Shown here piece by piece: positions 1 through 12,699 of a DNA stretch of 64,000 nt. Positions within the stretch are counted from its first letter, which is position 1. Each line of letters opens with the position of its first letter. Origin of the DNA: Numida meleagris (taxonomy: Eukaryota; Chordata; Aves; Galliformes; Numididae). Both the position numbers and the translations under genes were made by a program. The DNA lies in NCBI RefSeq assembly GCF_002078875.1, contig NC_034412.1, forward strand, positions 7,583,230 to 7,647,229. Reading direction: 5' to 3'. Below the pieces are notes generated by a model that saw nothing but the letters and a program-made list of their open reading frames with translations, searched no databases and was not told the DNA's origin.

Positions 1-3000
1 TTAGAGCTGTTATTAGACCCATTATACTCATCTTTTACAGAGGCTGCTCTGCAGTGCTGTTTGGTCTCACCTCCTGCATTGAGTCACCCCTTCTGGAGGC
101 TTTGCTTTCACAGCAATTGCAAGAGCTGTTTTCTGGAAGAAAAAGACGTATCAGTCAAATTACAGACAGATCTGTTAGGCTGGTTGTTGCTTCTTAATAT
201 GAAAATAATGGGCAAAAGGAAAAAAAGCAAGAAGCAGAAGGTGTTAAAGTGTGGGATGGAGATTTAAATACGGGGGGAGTGTAGAAGATGCAAATTCTAA
301 TTAAGTTTATAGAGTATGTCAGCACTCATTTAGATCGTGAGTTGTTTGATAAAACAAGTATGTGTCAGACTTCAGAGCAAAAATCCATCTTTTATATAGG
401 TTATGAAAAACATTAATGTTTTGGTCAAACTATTGAATTCCTGCTCCTTCACATACACTGACAGGTATGTGCTTCACCTCCTGGTCGCTGTCCCTGCTAT
501 ATATTGCTGGTGACTGTAGGCATCTACACCATGAAGAGGTTTTTTTTATTAGTTAATGTTTTAATTTTAGAAGAAAAGGTACAATGATATGTGGTTTGAA
601 AATGAGAACCGAAGAAATTCAGAATAGAAACAAGGTGCATACTTAAAACAGATATAATTAACCTGTAACACCTGGAGATCTAATAGATTCTCTGCCATGG
701 CAGCTTAAATCAAGTCTTCATATCTTTTTCTAATGTTATAGTACAAAAGACACTAGTAACAAAGTGAGATTATTGGCTTATATGGAAAAAAGTGATCGGG
801 CTGTAAGAGACAGTACTCTGCCCTTATTTTAGCTAAGGGAATTTACTCTTCTGTTTCTAGCTATAAAATTACACAGGTTACCTCTGTCAGTCCCAGGTCT
901 CAGTTCTCTATGGAAACCTGCTTGACTCCATATGCTCTGATCCATGTTTAAAACAAGCATGTGGTGGAAACGGTGTGCAAAAGAGGCTATAAAATATTTA
1001 ATCAGAAGGGAAGAGATGATTGTTGCTAGTTGACGACTTTGAAACAGCGAGCCCAGGGAGAGGAATTAACTGATGATCACAAGGAGACCGGCTATTTTTA
1101 GATAAAGTGTCTACCTCAAAAGGTGCATGTTGACATTGGAGAAAGACAAGTTCCACAGCATATAAAGCTCAGTCCCAAGCTGACCTGCTGATCAACCTCC
1201 AATAGATAGACTCCTTGGAAATTATCTTTTGATGCAATACATTCTCTTTGTGCCATAGTTTGGCATTACCTCATCACATGCTCTGTGATATATATTGCAG
1301 AGTCAAGTCATACCACTGCAAAGTGATAACTTATGGATAAACGCTTGTTTGAAGGACTACGTTTGTGTAGTCTGCTTGCTGTCAGCTCTTGACTGCAGTT
1401 GTCAGTGTCTCTGCTTTACCAATTTTTTGGCTAGGAAGATTCTATTGGAAGGCTGGCATCTAAAGGTCATGAATTTGATACACAAGGAAAATTTTGGTCT
1501 CTTTTGCCTCCACGAATAAGCAGGTTTAACAAGTGTTGAAACAGTTAATCACCAGAATGTTCTCACCAAACCCTGTCATAATGGATGGAAACTTTAAATT
1601 GTTCTGTTTTTTCTTGCCCTTATCCGTAGTCCTTTCAATCACTTTTACTGTATCCTTAAAAAAAAAAAAATCAATCGAGATGGCGACTGAAATTCCAAGT
1701 AAAAGTCAGTATTTCTTAACGAAAGATAATAGCTGCTAGAAAAAAAGTAGAACATTCACGTTTTGACAAAGCAGCATACTGTACCCTGCATGTTTGCTTG
1801 TTTCTCCTCAGTGCTGTTTATAGTGGGTTATTTCCTTTTTATTTTCAATGTGTTCCAGTTGGAAATTCCTCATTCTGAGCATTTGCTACGATGAGAGTCA
1901 TATAAATCTGGAAAAAGAAAAAAGATTACGTGTCAGAATGGGTAACTTAATCGCACCCAATGACAAAGTAAGGTGCTTGTCTCTGTATCTGTGAGCTTTA
2001 TGAATGTGTATATCATTTGTCAGTGCTGACATATATATTTTTTCTGTTGCCATTATAGCTGGGATTTTGAAGGTGGGGAGACGTAAGGCTAGTGCAATCC
2101 TAGCTTTTTAGAAAAGCATTCATCCTATGAAGAATTGTACAAGTGTGTTCATACGTATTTTAGTTGGTAATGGGATTTGAAAATGTTACTTGTTGGAACT
2201 GAAATTCTTAACCATGTGACTGATTCAAAGTACAGTCCATGGTAGTATGCTCTTTGACTGGCTGAACACTTCTAGGAATTGGCTGGGACAAGGGCTTCCA
2301 GAAAAGGGAGGAGATGACAGTTCTCTTTTGAGACTCTCGAGAATAATTCTGGTATTGATGGTCCCATTTGGGCAACTGTCCATTAGGGTCTGGACAAGGA
2401 TACCTGATGCGTTCCTTCCATACAGACTTCTGACAGCTGTCAAAAAGTAATGGTTTTCTGTTACTGCTGACACAGGCCAGATTCATACCAATGACTAAGA
2501 GAGGTGAAAGGCTCTGTATCCCATTAGCAATCCTCCTCTGTACATTTCTTCTATTGTTAATTTTTAGTATCCTTGAAAACTCACACTGCAGAACTTCACT
2601 GGCACCAATTGATCATAAAATAAGAAGTAAGAAATTTAAGCACATCTATTTTGGGGGTAAGGCTGATTCTTTCAGTCTGATATTTCATTTCTATGCTCAG
2701 CTATGCTGCATAATATTTTTTTGCCTGTTTTGATAAATGAGTGGTATATCATAGCCTTCAAGTTTTATTTCCTACTCAAAGTTTTTTTAGGCATACCAGA
2801 GGACACAATCCTAGAAGCTAGAATGTAATTGCAGATTTTGCTTCTCCTGTATGACCTGTCAGAGAGTCTGCTATCTCTTATAAAGCCATTCCAGCATATA
2901 CTTAATGTCAATTTGATAGAAGTAACACTTTCATAGGTTCTCTTTGATTGACACATTTAAAATGACATCAGTTCCTAGTTTCAAAACCTATTGTTATTAA

Positions 3001-3830
3001 GTTTCTGTTGCTATTTATGTTAGAAATATGTGCATGTATGTCAAAACAATATATCAACTTTGCTGATTGGCTGTGCCTAGATTGTGTTGCCAAGGGAACA
3101 GAACAATTGCTTTTAATCTTTTCTAAACTGTCCTATTTGTTTGTTTCATATTTTATTTTCTAAAAGCAGAATTGGATGATTAATTTTTTTGACCACTGGT
3201 ATGTTCAGTTTATTTAATGAAATGTTCATAGAAACACAGCTTTTGTCAAGATTAAAAAGTAAGCAACTATGGATTATTTCAGATAAATATCTATTACCGT
3301 GTTACTAGGAACACAGCTAGCTTTTGGTTTGGTGTATTTAAGAGTTGTTGGCTATATTTTAAGCAGCATATAGTGGGTTTATCTCTTTGCATTTAGCTTT
3401 TCTTAAATGGTAAGATCTTCTTCATGACAGTCAGTTCCAGCTTAAGTGGGCCTGGGCAAGAGGTGATTTCTACGCATGCTTTTTTTTCCAAATTGTTACA
3501 TAACTTCAGAGTAAATCTTCCAGAAAACTTATTTTTCCTGAAAATAGGGAACTTAGGGTTGAAACATTCCTCTAGAAACTTGTCTAATGTGGTTTTGTGT
3601 CAAAAATTAACGTGTATGAAGATGAGTGTCCCAAGCTTTGCTGCTGGTTTGTCAGAGAAATTACAATATCCAGCAAAGAAAAAAGGTGGCACTATATCCA
3701 GGCATATTTCCAGCAAAATGATAGATTAGATCTGTTAGCTGATCACATCAAAGGGGTTATAAGTGTATGTGTTCTGGTTCTGGATGTATCATCATGCCTA
3801 TTAGGATATATTCCAATATTCTTCAGGGCT
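1..3830. other. No gene seen; AT-rich unique DNA
   Basis: This stretch has stops in all frames every few dozen codons and only short open frames. I recognise no repeat family and no convincing splice-bounded exon in it. It reads as intergenic or intronic vertebrate DNA. Confidence 0.6.
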
Positions 3831-3839
3831 TTTTTTCAG

Positions 3840-3928
3840 TTGATGGCAAAAGAAGATCAGAGAGATCTTACACCTGTAGGCTATTTTTAATTGATGGTAA
3901 AAGAAGATCAGAGAGGTCTTACACCTGT
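3840..3928. repeat. Two-copy tandem duplication, 51-bp period
   Basis: A 38-base block at 3840-3877 is repeated at 3891-3928 with only two differences (C/T at the eighth base, A/G at the twenty-sixth). A 13-base T-rich spacer separates the copies. The block contains AGAAGATCAGAGAG and ends in TTACACCTGT. The near identity suggests a fairly recent local duplication by slippage or unequal exchange. No function is visible. Confidence 0.9.
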
Positions 3929-3930
3929 GC

Positions 3931-5290
3931 AATGTTTCATTGTCCTTTGCTATATTATACTGAAATGTTCTGTAACTGTAACCTCAATAACATGATAAAT
4001 ACTGCATGCACAGTCCAAAAGAGCATGCACTGCAAGAAATTTTATTACTAAAGTAAATAAAACATTGTTGATATGACTACAATGGAGAGATTTATGTTGG
4101 GAAAGATCAACAATGCAAATACAGACTCGCCAGGTTCTACTCAAAGAATGAGAACAAACATTATATTTCAGCAAAAAGGAAGAAATGCACTTAGAACTCT
4201 CCTGGCCAGTTCTTCAGTAATCAGTTTTCACAAGGATCACGGTTTGTGTTCCCAACCCACTCTTTGATGTTATCTAACCATTGTATCAACTGTTTTCCTA
4301 TAATATTATTTTGAAATGCCTTCCAAGGGCTGGTATAAATGTAAACAGTTAGGCATTTCTCTGAGTTCATTATGCCTAAAATACATAAAACAATTGTCTT
4401 AGTTTATTGAATAAACTGCAATGTATTAGCACTTGCAGAGAATCAGATTAAGCAAAGTACCATGTGAAAATAATAAAAGCTCTTTAATTGATTTTACAAA
4501 CTGCATCACCCACCTGAAAAATATGGGAAAACTGGAAGTTATTGATGTAGGATGGAGCATTATTTCATGTTGATAAGGTGGTCTACTTGATCAGGAGGTG
4601 TAACTGGAATGAAATTCTGTGCATGTTCATTAAAAGTATAGTGAAACTTTATAACAAAAGATGTATCCAGTGACAATGACAGTCATAGAAATATGGAGCT
4701 GAATATAGGCTCGAATGGAAGAAGGATAACACGATCTCAGGGGAATTTTTAGTAGAGCAAGAGCCCATAGGCCATGCCCTGTTAAGGAAAGAGCAAAAGA
4801 GGTGTCAGTGAAAAGAAAATACCAAGATCTTCTAGAGTAACCTGAGGGTTATTTCACCACCTGAATGAAAGTTTTAGATACTTTGGAACCCATGCTATTT
4901 GATTCCAAGGAGCAGGTGACACCTCCACCGAAGCCTGTGAAGTATTTTTTTTGCCGTTAATCCTAGCCATAAGACAAAGTGGCTCAGGTAGAATATAATG
5001 CTATTCCCACATCAGTGAATGCAGTGAGTGTGGAAAATGATACAAACCTATCCCTTTCATGTTATAATATTAGTCTGCACTGGCACAACATGAGTCCACT
5101 TTTACAACAAAGATTGGACAGAGAATGGGAAAGGAACACATGTCAGCTATTCTCACCACAAATCTAAATAATCTAATCTGGTGTGTGGTCGTTCTCAGAA
5201 GCTTGTCCAAGTGTGGTTACAAAATTACAGGGTTTGTTTTAGTGGTGGGATTTTTTGCTTGCTTGGTTGGTTTTGTTGTTTGTTTTTTGT
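3931..5290. other. No gene seen
   Basis: Unique AT-rich DNA with no open frame of note and no repeat I recognise. Near its 3' end it becomes rich in T and G (about 5230-5296), leading into the long T run. Confidence 0.6.
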
Positions 5291-5294
5291 TGTG

Positions 5295-5296
<2 letters not shown>

Positions 5297-5341
<45 letters not shown>
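5297..5341. repeat. Poly-T tract, 45 bases
   Basis: An unbroken run of 45 T follows a T/G-rich lead-in. Mononucleotide runs of this length mutate quickly and are hard to sequence, so the exact length should be treated as approximate. On the minus strand it could be the poly-A tail of a retroposed copy, but I see no recognisable body and no target-site duplication. Confidence 0.95.
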
Positions 5342-5342
<1 letters not shown>

Positions 5343-5639
5343 GTGAAGATATACTTTCTATCTAAGAAAAGACTCAAGTTTGGAACAATTCAGTTCCTGT
5401 TAAGAATTTCAGTCAGAAGAACTCCTAACATTTTTGGGTGTCAGAATCTCTTTAATTGAAAGAACTTATAGCTACATTCTTTACTTGAGTGATGTAATTT
5501 TTTCCCATCCTTTAAATGTGCCAAGCACCAATCTTTAGCATACTGTGGGTTGGGCTGACTGGCATCTGAACACCCTTGCTGAGTACATGTTCTATACTTT
5601 AAAAAGCAGCCAATTCCACCCCCTTGCTGTCTGACTTCT

Positions 5640-5980
5640 TGCACTGAATACAACATACATGAGAGGGACCAGAACAACGCTCTCGGGAAACAACACCCTC
5701 GGGGCTCAGAGCGGCTGCAGAGCCGTGTGCCGGGCCTGCTGTGAGGGCACCGTGTCTGGTCTGGAAGAGCGGGAACAGCCAAGTGGGCACAGGCCTCTGC
5801 TTCCCACATTCTCAACACCTGCCATACAGTGCTGCACTTAGGCTCTGCCGCCCTTGAATCCAAAGTGGTGCGTAAAACTGCTCTGAGCCTCTTCATGACC
5901 TGCTGATTTCATGCCTGGATGAGGAGGTACTTTATCACTTGCTGAATCACTGCTTCCTGGCCTGCTCTGACACCACGGTG
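5640..5980. other. GC-rich, CpG-containing patch beside the CR1 copy
   Basis: This patch is clearly richer in G, C and CpG than its surroundings, for example around 5690-5740 (GAGCGGCTGCAGAGCCGTG). A 151-codon open frame crosses it on the minus strand (5441-5896), but the product resembles nothing I know and high GC alone lengthens chance frames. It may be the 5' extension of the adjacent CR1 copy, an unrelated old element, or a small CpG-rich unique segment. I cannot decide between these. Confidence 0.4.
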
Positions 5981-5984
5981 CGCC

Positions 5985-6545
5985 CCACAGCTTGCTGTGT
6001 GGTGGCACCACGACTGGCTGCCTTGTACTCAGTGCTGGTGGGGCCGCATCTCAAGCACTGTGTTCAGTTATGGGCTCTTCACTACAAGAAATACATTGAG
6101 GCCCTGGAGTGTGTCCAAAGAGGGGCAGTGAAGGGTGTGGAGCACAAATCTTGTGGGAAGCAGCTGAGGGAACTGGGATAGTTCAGTCTGGAGAAGAGGA
6201 GGCTGAGGGGAGACCTTATTGCTCTCTACAACTCCCCGAAAGGACGCTGTGGTGTGGTAGGGGTTGGCCTCTACTCCTAGGTAACAGCAATAGGACGAGA
6301 AGTAACAGTCTCAAGTTGCACCAGGGAGGTTCAGGTTGGATATTAGGAAAAAAGTCTTGTCAGAAAGAGCAGTAATGCATTGGCATGGGCTCCCCAGGGA
6401 GAGGTGGAGTCACTGTCCCTGCAGGTATTCAAGAACTGTGGAGTTGTGGCACTGAGGGACATAGTTTAGTGGGCATGATGGGGATGGGTTGATGGTTGGA
6501 TTTGATGATCTTAGTGGTCTTTTCTGACCTTAATGATTCTGTGAT
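5985..6545 (+). mobile_element. CR1 LINE, 5'-truncated copy with intact 3' end
   Basis: CR1 is the main LINE of bird genomes; it copies itself through an RNA and normally leaves 5'-truncated inserts like this one. The sequence shows the end of the reverse-transcriptase frame, then the 3' untranslated region with typical CR1 phrases (CTGGAGAAGAGGAGGCTGAG near 6188, GGTTCAGGTTGGATATTAGG near 6329). It finishes with the terminal GATGATCTTAGTGGTC and ATGATTCTGTGAT at 6504-6545. CR1 has no poly-A tail and ends in a short ATTCTRTG-type repeat, as seen here. Divergence and small indels suggest an old copy. The 5' boundary is approximate because the upstream GC-rich patch could belong to it. Confidence 0.92.
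6002..6181 (+). pseudogene. Remnant of the CR1 ORF2 C-terminus
   Basis: About 59 codons in one frame give the C-terminal tail of the CR1 reverse transcriptase. Key stretches are ALYSVLVGPHL at the start, ALHYKKYIEALECVQRGAVK in the middle and KQLRELG before a TAG stop at 6179-6181. Family members carry the same order: a YS.LV.PHL.YCVQ motif, a KKD.E.LE.VQRRA motif, then LRELG. Catalytic domains (endonuclease and the RT palm) are missing through 5' truncation, so this copy cannot code for an active enzyme. It lies wholly inside the CR1 element. Confidence 0.85.
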
Positions 6546-9500
6546 GCTTGGTGTCTTACAAAGTTGCAGCCTGCTCAGGTGCCGCTGGTTGAATCACAGC
6601 TTTGTGACATGCCCAGATATGAGCTTGGGATACACCCACCACCTCTGAAGTGCATCTGGCTGCCAGCACTGCATGAGTTTAAGATTTTTGTCAAAAAGCA
6701 TGGGAAGCATTACATTTATGTATTCAGATTGATGCTGAAGTGCAGAGTAGAGTACAAAGCCAACAGTCTATCTGCTACCAAGGGCAATGGATTGTCTATT
6801 TTTAACCTGGCATTTATTGTTTATCACTTGTCCTGCCTTCCAGTTGTTGCTGTCTTGCTGGGTTTTGTTTCTTTTTGTCCTTGTGCAATTTGTTTCTGAG
6901 CTGTTTCTATCAGATTTATAAAATTCAACATTACATTGAAACTTGGCCTTGTAACATCTCTTCTGCCTAAAATACCAAAGTCATCCCCATGTTGACAGCC
7001 GTGAAATACTGTCTGCTTACCACTAAAAGCTGAAGGTAAAGGTGCTTTCAAAAAGAACCATCCTCCACAGCACTTGCTTTCCAAGACTTTGTTGTTGTCT
7101 GATGGTTCTGGACCAGGACTAGGTTTCTCCCACATCAGGGACACATCTTACCATGCCATATAGCAGCTACTTGCTAATTCCTCATCGCAGATTCTACTGC
7201 TGAAGAAATCAGGCTGGTTGCCCACCTTCAGAAAACCTGCCCATCTTTTGTATGAGGTGCAGTGCCTTCAGGAAACAGAAAGCTCTGGGAGCTACTGGAA
7301 ATTTGGTATAAAATCATGAGCTACTGTAGGATACTTCCTGTGGCCTGTTCACAGAAGGGATAAATATGTTTTGTTTTTGTTTTTTAATATACAAGTGATC
7401 TCAGTGTCCCTATGGAGCATAATGCCTCAGCTTTCATTCACTATAGATATCACAGTCTTCTATCCACTCCCTCCAGTCAGGCTATGCTAAACCAAAATCT
7501 ACATTCTGTATTCTAGCAATACACAAGTTAAAGGATTCCCCAGAGTTAGCATGCTGAAAGGCAAGGTAAAGTACTGAAGCACCAGGATAGCTTTTGTGGT
7601 TTATAATATGTCAATTTGTACAGTAAATAGGGTCTGTGTTTAATGCTCCCCTGCAGCGATGACTATTAATAATAAAAGGCCTTGAAAGGAACTGAACTTT
7701 CATGATAAAGTATTTCTGACAGCTAGCTTCTCAGCACAACAACTGTTGTCCCCAGAGACTCATTCAACATTCATTTGAATCATGGAGAAAGAAGACCAGC
7801 TTGGAAGATGTTTTTCTGGAGAGCAGAGGGGCACTTTGATCCTAGCTCAGATAACAGCTGCTCTACCTGAGCGGATTTTCGGGTAGATGTGTCCTTCAGC
7901 CCAGGTAAGCCTCAGGGGAGGTGTCTGGTTGACCTCAAAGCTCAGGCAAGGCACCTGATACCTGAGGGAGGGTCTTTGAATGGGCAGGAGGACCTGGCAT
8001 CACATTTTATCATTCTGTCAGTCTCGCGTTTCTGGCAAAAGACAGTGTACACAGGAACGGAACTCCTGAAGGGATTGAAGTCGCACCTTGAATTTTTTTT
8101 CCCATTGTAAAATAAAAAAGGAGGCAGAAAGCCAAAATACTTTGATTAGATTTTGTCTGTACTATTGTGTTTTCTCACTGCCCTTAGAGAGTACAAAGCA
8201 CTTCATTTGAAATCTATGACCCTGATTTCCCGAAGCTGGAGCAAAAAGCAAACACCTGATACTGGATAAATTTCTCAGTGGAAAATGAAACAGTTCATAT
8301 TGTGCCTGTAAGAGCTACAGTGATGGACATCGTGGAAATCTCTACAGTAAACATCCAGTGATGGTTCTTGCAAAATGTGGCACATTCTTTGGTGCTTAAG
8401 ATGGCAAAAATATGACTGAAATTAATTGGATTAAAAAATTTAGTATCTTTTTCTGGATATGATCTAATAAAGATCACTGCATTTTCTTTTTTTTCCATCA
8501 ACAGTATCTGTGATGGTTTATGTAAGTTAATGGACAAAACACTTTAACTTTTTTGACTTCAGAAAAAGTGACTGATTTTCAAAACTGATTTGTCTATAAT
8601 CATTCTTTCTTCTTTCCCATACCTGTCTTTGTGACACCGGGATAAATCCAGAGAAACCTAGATAGAGATGGCACTTAAACTTTTCCTTTTTTTACCACAA
8701 GGTCATTTAGAAATACCTGCCTTAAAGCTGTTGCTCCATTATGATTCTGTTCATTCCTTTCCTCACTAAGGATATTTTATCACTCATTTGAAGAACATGA
8801 AGCTGGGGAAGCCTCAAGATATCCTTTGATCTGGAATTTCACATTATGTCCTTGATACCATAACTTTTTCAGCGATAAAAATAGTTGCTGAAGCCAGTAT
8901 CTTGTAAGGCAGGAGATCAACTCCCTGTATTGGCTGCCTTCTAAACAGCTTCAGAAGATTTTCAAAAGAAATGAGAAACCTGCAGATCTCAGGCTTTCTG
9001 AGCTTGATTAAAATCCAGTGGTGATTCAGCACGAAAACGAATGAAACACCTGCCTAAAAAAAGGTGAAACTTTGGCTTTGTCACAGTGAGTGGTCAGAGT
9101 TGCACCTCAAAACTGCTGCCGGCTCTCCAGTCTGAGAGCACGTTGCTTGTTTTGTGGCATTCAAAGCAAAAACCTCTTACAGCCCCTCTCCGTTGGGATA
9201 TGGCAGTTCTCCGGGCAATTGTGAGCAGTGGCTTGGAGGAATTATTTTAATTGCAGAGTGCATGAGATGAAGTATGGAGTATGGATGGGAGCTCTGCACA
9301 GGGGTAGCTTTTGGTGTTTCTGACAAAAAGCTACTTGTGAAAAAAAAAAAGAGACATGCACAAAGTCCAGCCCTGCAGCCAGTTTTCAGTGGCTTTAATG
9401 GGAGCTTTTCTGGCATAAAAACCAGGGACAAGTCAGCTGCAGTGCACACATACGGAGTCAACCTGTGGCTTCCCGTGGGACCGAGATGTGGCAGAGAGGC

Positions 9501-12030
9501 AGCAAGATATAACAGCCCCGCTTTGGAAAGTTTCACCTGCTGAAAGAGTCTACTGGGGGAGGTATTTGAGGATGAAGGATTTCTGCGGTGCTTTTGTATA
9601 CAGTTTACACAGCCGACCTTTTAAACTGCTCACAGAGTACAGAGCCTAGAAACATTCACAGTCACTCCTAAGTTAAGGGTTTTGTCCTGTTGAGCCATTA
9701 CATTATCTGAGTCTAAACCAAAGAGTTTTGGGCTCTGAATAATTTAGGTGAGAGAGCTAGCCCTAGGCCAGGTGCTCTACTTATGCAGATGGTGAAATAA
9801 ATTATTCAGAAAAGGAGACAGGTAAAACAGATGGGAAAGGACGCCAAAACAAGACACCCAGAGGGCAGCTGTTTTACAGCTCCCCTGCCAAGCACCTTAC
9901 TTACCGGGAGGGCTGTGGTAATGAGTGAAGTGGTGGTATTGAAAATGAACTTTGCCTTCTTAATTCATGTGGTGGTCACAGGGGATAATGCTGCTGATGC
10001 CTGGAAGCAATCACCAGTGTTTAAGCCTTCGCAACCTGTGCTTTAAAATTAGAAAGCACATTCTCAAAGGATTTCCCTTATCAATAGGACAGAGGTTCCT
10101 AAATTATTTGATTTTGAAAATGAACTTCAGTGAATGGGGAGAAATACACTTCTCAAAATATTGACTCAATCTGAACAATGACATTTTTCAAACAACTTAT
10201 GCAGCCACATCACCCAGTTTTGTCTTGTCTTTCTGGGTATATAGATTTTTCATTTTGATTAAACTTGTGCAATTTGGAGTCGATTTTTCAAGGCAGTTTG
10301 GGATTCTTACTACTTCTGTTTATGGTCATATGCATCAATTTTTATAGAACCCATCATTTCAACTATGATAAATAAAGGCCTTTGATATTAAAAGTACTCA
10401 TACAGTCCAGGAACTTCTGCCAAAGCAATGAAAAGTTCTAAATTATCTTGCCATTTTTACTGACAAGTGAATATTTTGCTGGCTTTTACTGTCAGTCAAT
10501 GTTTAATTCTTTCGCTAATGACAATTGCTAACTTTACTGATGGTTGGCAATGAAAGGTAAGTGTCATCAATGTATACAAAAGCTGACACAGTTTTTTAGG
10601 AGGCTAAATAAATAAATTACTGCAGATTGGATTTTCGTAATTACATTCCCATAATAGAGACCCTACGTCACACAAATAATCTCTCTGGTTTTGAGGGAGT
10701 AAAGAAATTTGCCTGTGAAAGCATCAAATCAGATGTATAGTGAGCCATGCCTGTGTGTGCAGTTACACTTTCATGTCAGCAGGAGTTTGGTGCTTCACTG
10801 TGCACTGTTTCACAAGGGTAAGTTTTTATGAAGAAAAAATCTCTTGCTTGCTTCCCTTCCCTAGAAAATTAATACCCTTCCCTAGGGGTAAGTGGCAGAG
10901 GATACCAGCAGTGATAAAGAGGAAAGAAGGAAGGCAAAAGGAGAAACTTGAGCAAGAGAAAGGGAAACAGATGAAAGATTTGGCTACAGGAAAGCAGTGT
11001 GTGGAAAGAATGCTTGTGTGTCAAATACTGGGATATCCCTCTTGCATTTCCTCAGCCTAAATACCAGCATCAAAGTTCCCCTGTTAGAAAACTGCGTCGA
11101 AGTTGGCACATCCATGATATATTCCTGGAGAAACTGACTCACTGCAGGACCTTGAAAAGTTAATCTCTCTTTACTGTATCTCTTCTTTGTTGCATTACCT
11201 GGTGTGGCTGAGCCCTCTGAGGCAGAAGCAGTACGTCTGTATTTCATGTCTATGACACTTAGCATAATGACTCCTCAGCCTTACTGGGGGTCGGGTGTAA
11301 GTGCAGCACAGATAATGCTGCCACACATATTCTTCTTGCAGAAAACACACTTGAATGTAAATCCAGTGCAGCAACCCCCTCCTTATGATCTTTAGATTGT
11401 ATTTCTGTGCAGAAATGGTTCCACGGAGAAAGCACATTCATATTGCAATATAGGTTATCATCATAATGATATCTCAGTTAAGGAATAATCTAAATCTGAC
11501 AAAGACATTTTGAACTCAAAGAAGGCTCTTTCAGGTATGGATTCTTTTTTTTTTTTTTTTTCCTAAGTCATGCATTTACAATGTGTAATAAATTGGGTGA
11601 AAGTGAATTAACAGTAAAACTCAGAGTGGCTACAGTAAAAATTCAGGAAAAATGTTAGAAAAGTGAAACTCATTATTTGATGTCAAATATCTGTAAAGTT
11701 AGCACAGAAGAACACAAAGTTGCTCATTCAGAAAGTTAATATTTTTCCATTTTAGCTTTATTCCAGTGTAAAAGTTCTTCTCAAAGAACACTTCATGTAA
11801 TCATTATTTCCGAATGTAGTGCAAAGCAGCCTTCTTTGTCATCCTAAGGAAGTTTCTTTTGTTGTCCAATACAAGCTTTAAAAAACATATTGTTATATAT
11901 TCTTACAGTCTATGGGCTCTTCCCTGAGCTGACATTCTGCGTGTACTTATCCAAGGTATTATGTAAGACCAAGAATCTCACTTTCTGGTTAGACGAGTGT
12001 GTGTGTTAGCTAAGGATGACACTCAGTCAA
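6546..12030. other. No gene seen
   Basis: Unique, mildly AT-rich DNA. Open frames are short and none is bounded by convincing splice sites. A T run occurs at about 11546-11561. A few phrases (for example around 8220) faintly recall ancient sauropsid repeats but are too worn to call. Confidence 0.6.
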
Positions 12031-12039
12031 TAAATCTTT

Positions 12040-12690
12040 TCACTTTCTCTGTATTTCTTTTGATCTCCAAAGAGGATTTTGCCATCCTCTTCAAAGAAAA
12101 CAATATCCGGTGATGTCCATCTTTTCTGATTCCCCCTTCATATCTTTCCTTCTTAGTGACCATCGTTGTGGCTTCTTGACTTCTTTCATTTGGTCGCTGA
12201 CTGATACACTTGAAGTATTTGCTCTTCTTTCATGTCTCTGTTTTCTTGCCCAGCGTTTTAATTAGCCTTCTTTTCTGACTCTTTCTCCTAGAAATGCAGA
12301 CGTTTTTAGTATCGTCTGTCCTCAGAGAGCTGTCCCCTAGTTCTACCGATCTCCAGCACCGCACCACTTTCTTCTGTTCCTCGACTGTGTCCTCTGCCAT
12401 CATTAGCAAGGTTCCTTTATTCTAGTGGCATCTTAGATGCCCTTTGTTCTAGTCCTTTGCTGATCCACCTCATACAAAACATCTTCCTGGGCAAAACTCT
12501 GTCCCTCTTTCATGTCCTGAGTCTTTGTTTGTTTGTTTGTTTTTACCACTGTTGTTCATACCGATCTCTTCCTTCATTACTCTTTCCCTATGTTTACTAC
12601 ATTTTACTAACTTAATGATTATCTTTCTCATCTGCGTGCCTGTTACCTGTGCCACTTTTTTCTTCTGAATAAATCTTTGTAACACAGCAA
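12040..12690. other. Pyrimidine-rich segment (strand-asymmetric)
   Basis: For about 650 bases the plus strand is dominated by T and C (TTCTTTC, TCTCTTTC and CTTCTT patterns) with few purine runs; the minus strand is correspondingly rich in AAG and GAA. The minus strand has a 71-codon frame (12470-12685) with a basic tract containing RKIIIKLVKCSKHRERVMK. That tract is loosely like the nucleic-acid-binding end of LINE ORF1 proteins, but the similarity does not continue. It could be an old antisense retroelement or simply a compositionally biased stretch. Confidence 0.4.
12525..12545. repeat. (TTTG)n microsatellite
   Basis: About four to five TTTG units ending in a short T run, inside the pyrimidine-rich segment. 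Such tracts are common and carry no implied function. Confidence 0.85.
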
Positions 12691-12699
12691 AGATATCCT

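Noticed and set aside
5441..5896. 151-codon minus-strand open frame
   Set aside because: It sits in GC-rich DNA with few AT-type stops, has no recognisable domain and no clear promoter or splice context.
12470..12685. L1-type ORF1 protein
   Set aside because: Only one short basic tract is similar and the flanking residues do not follow the family, so I do not call a coding remnant.
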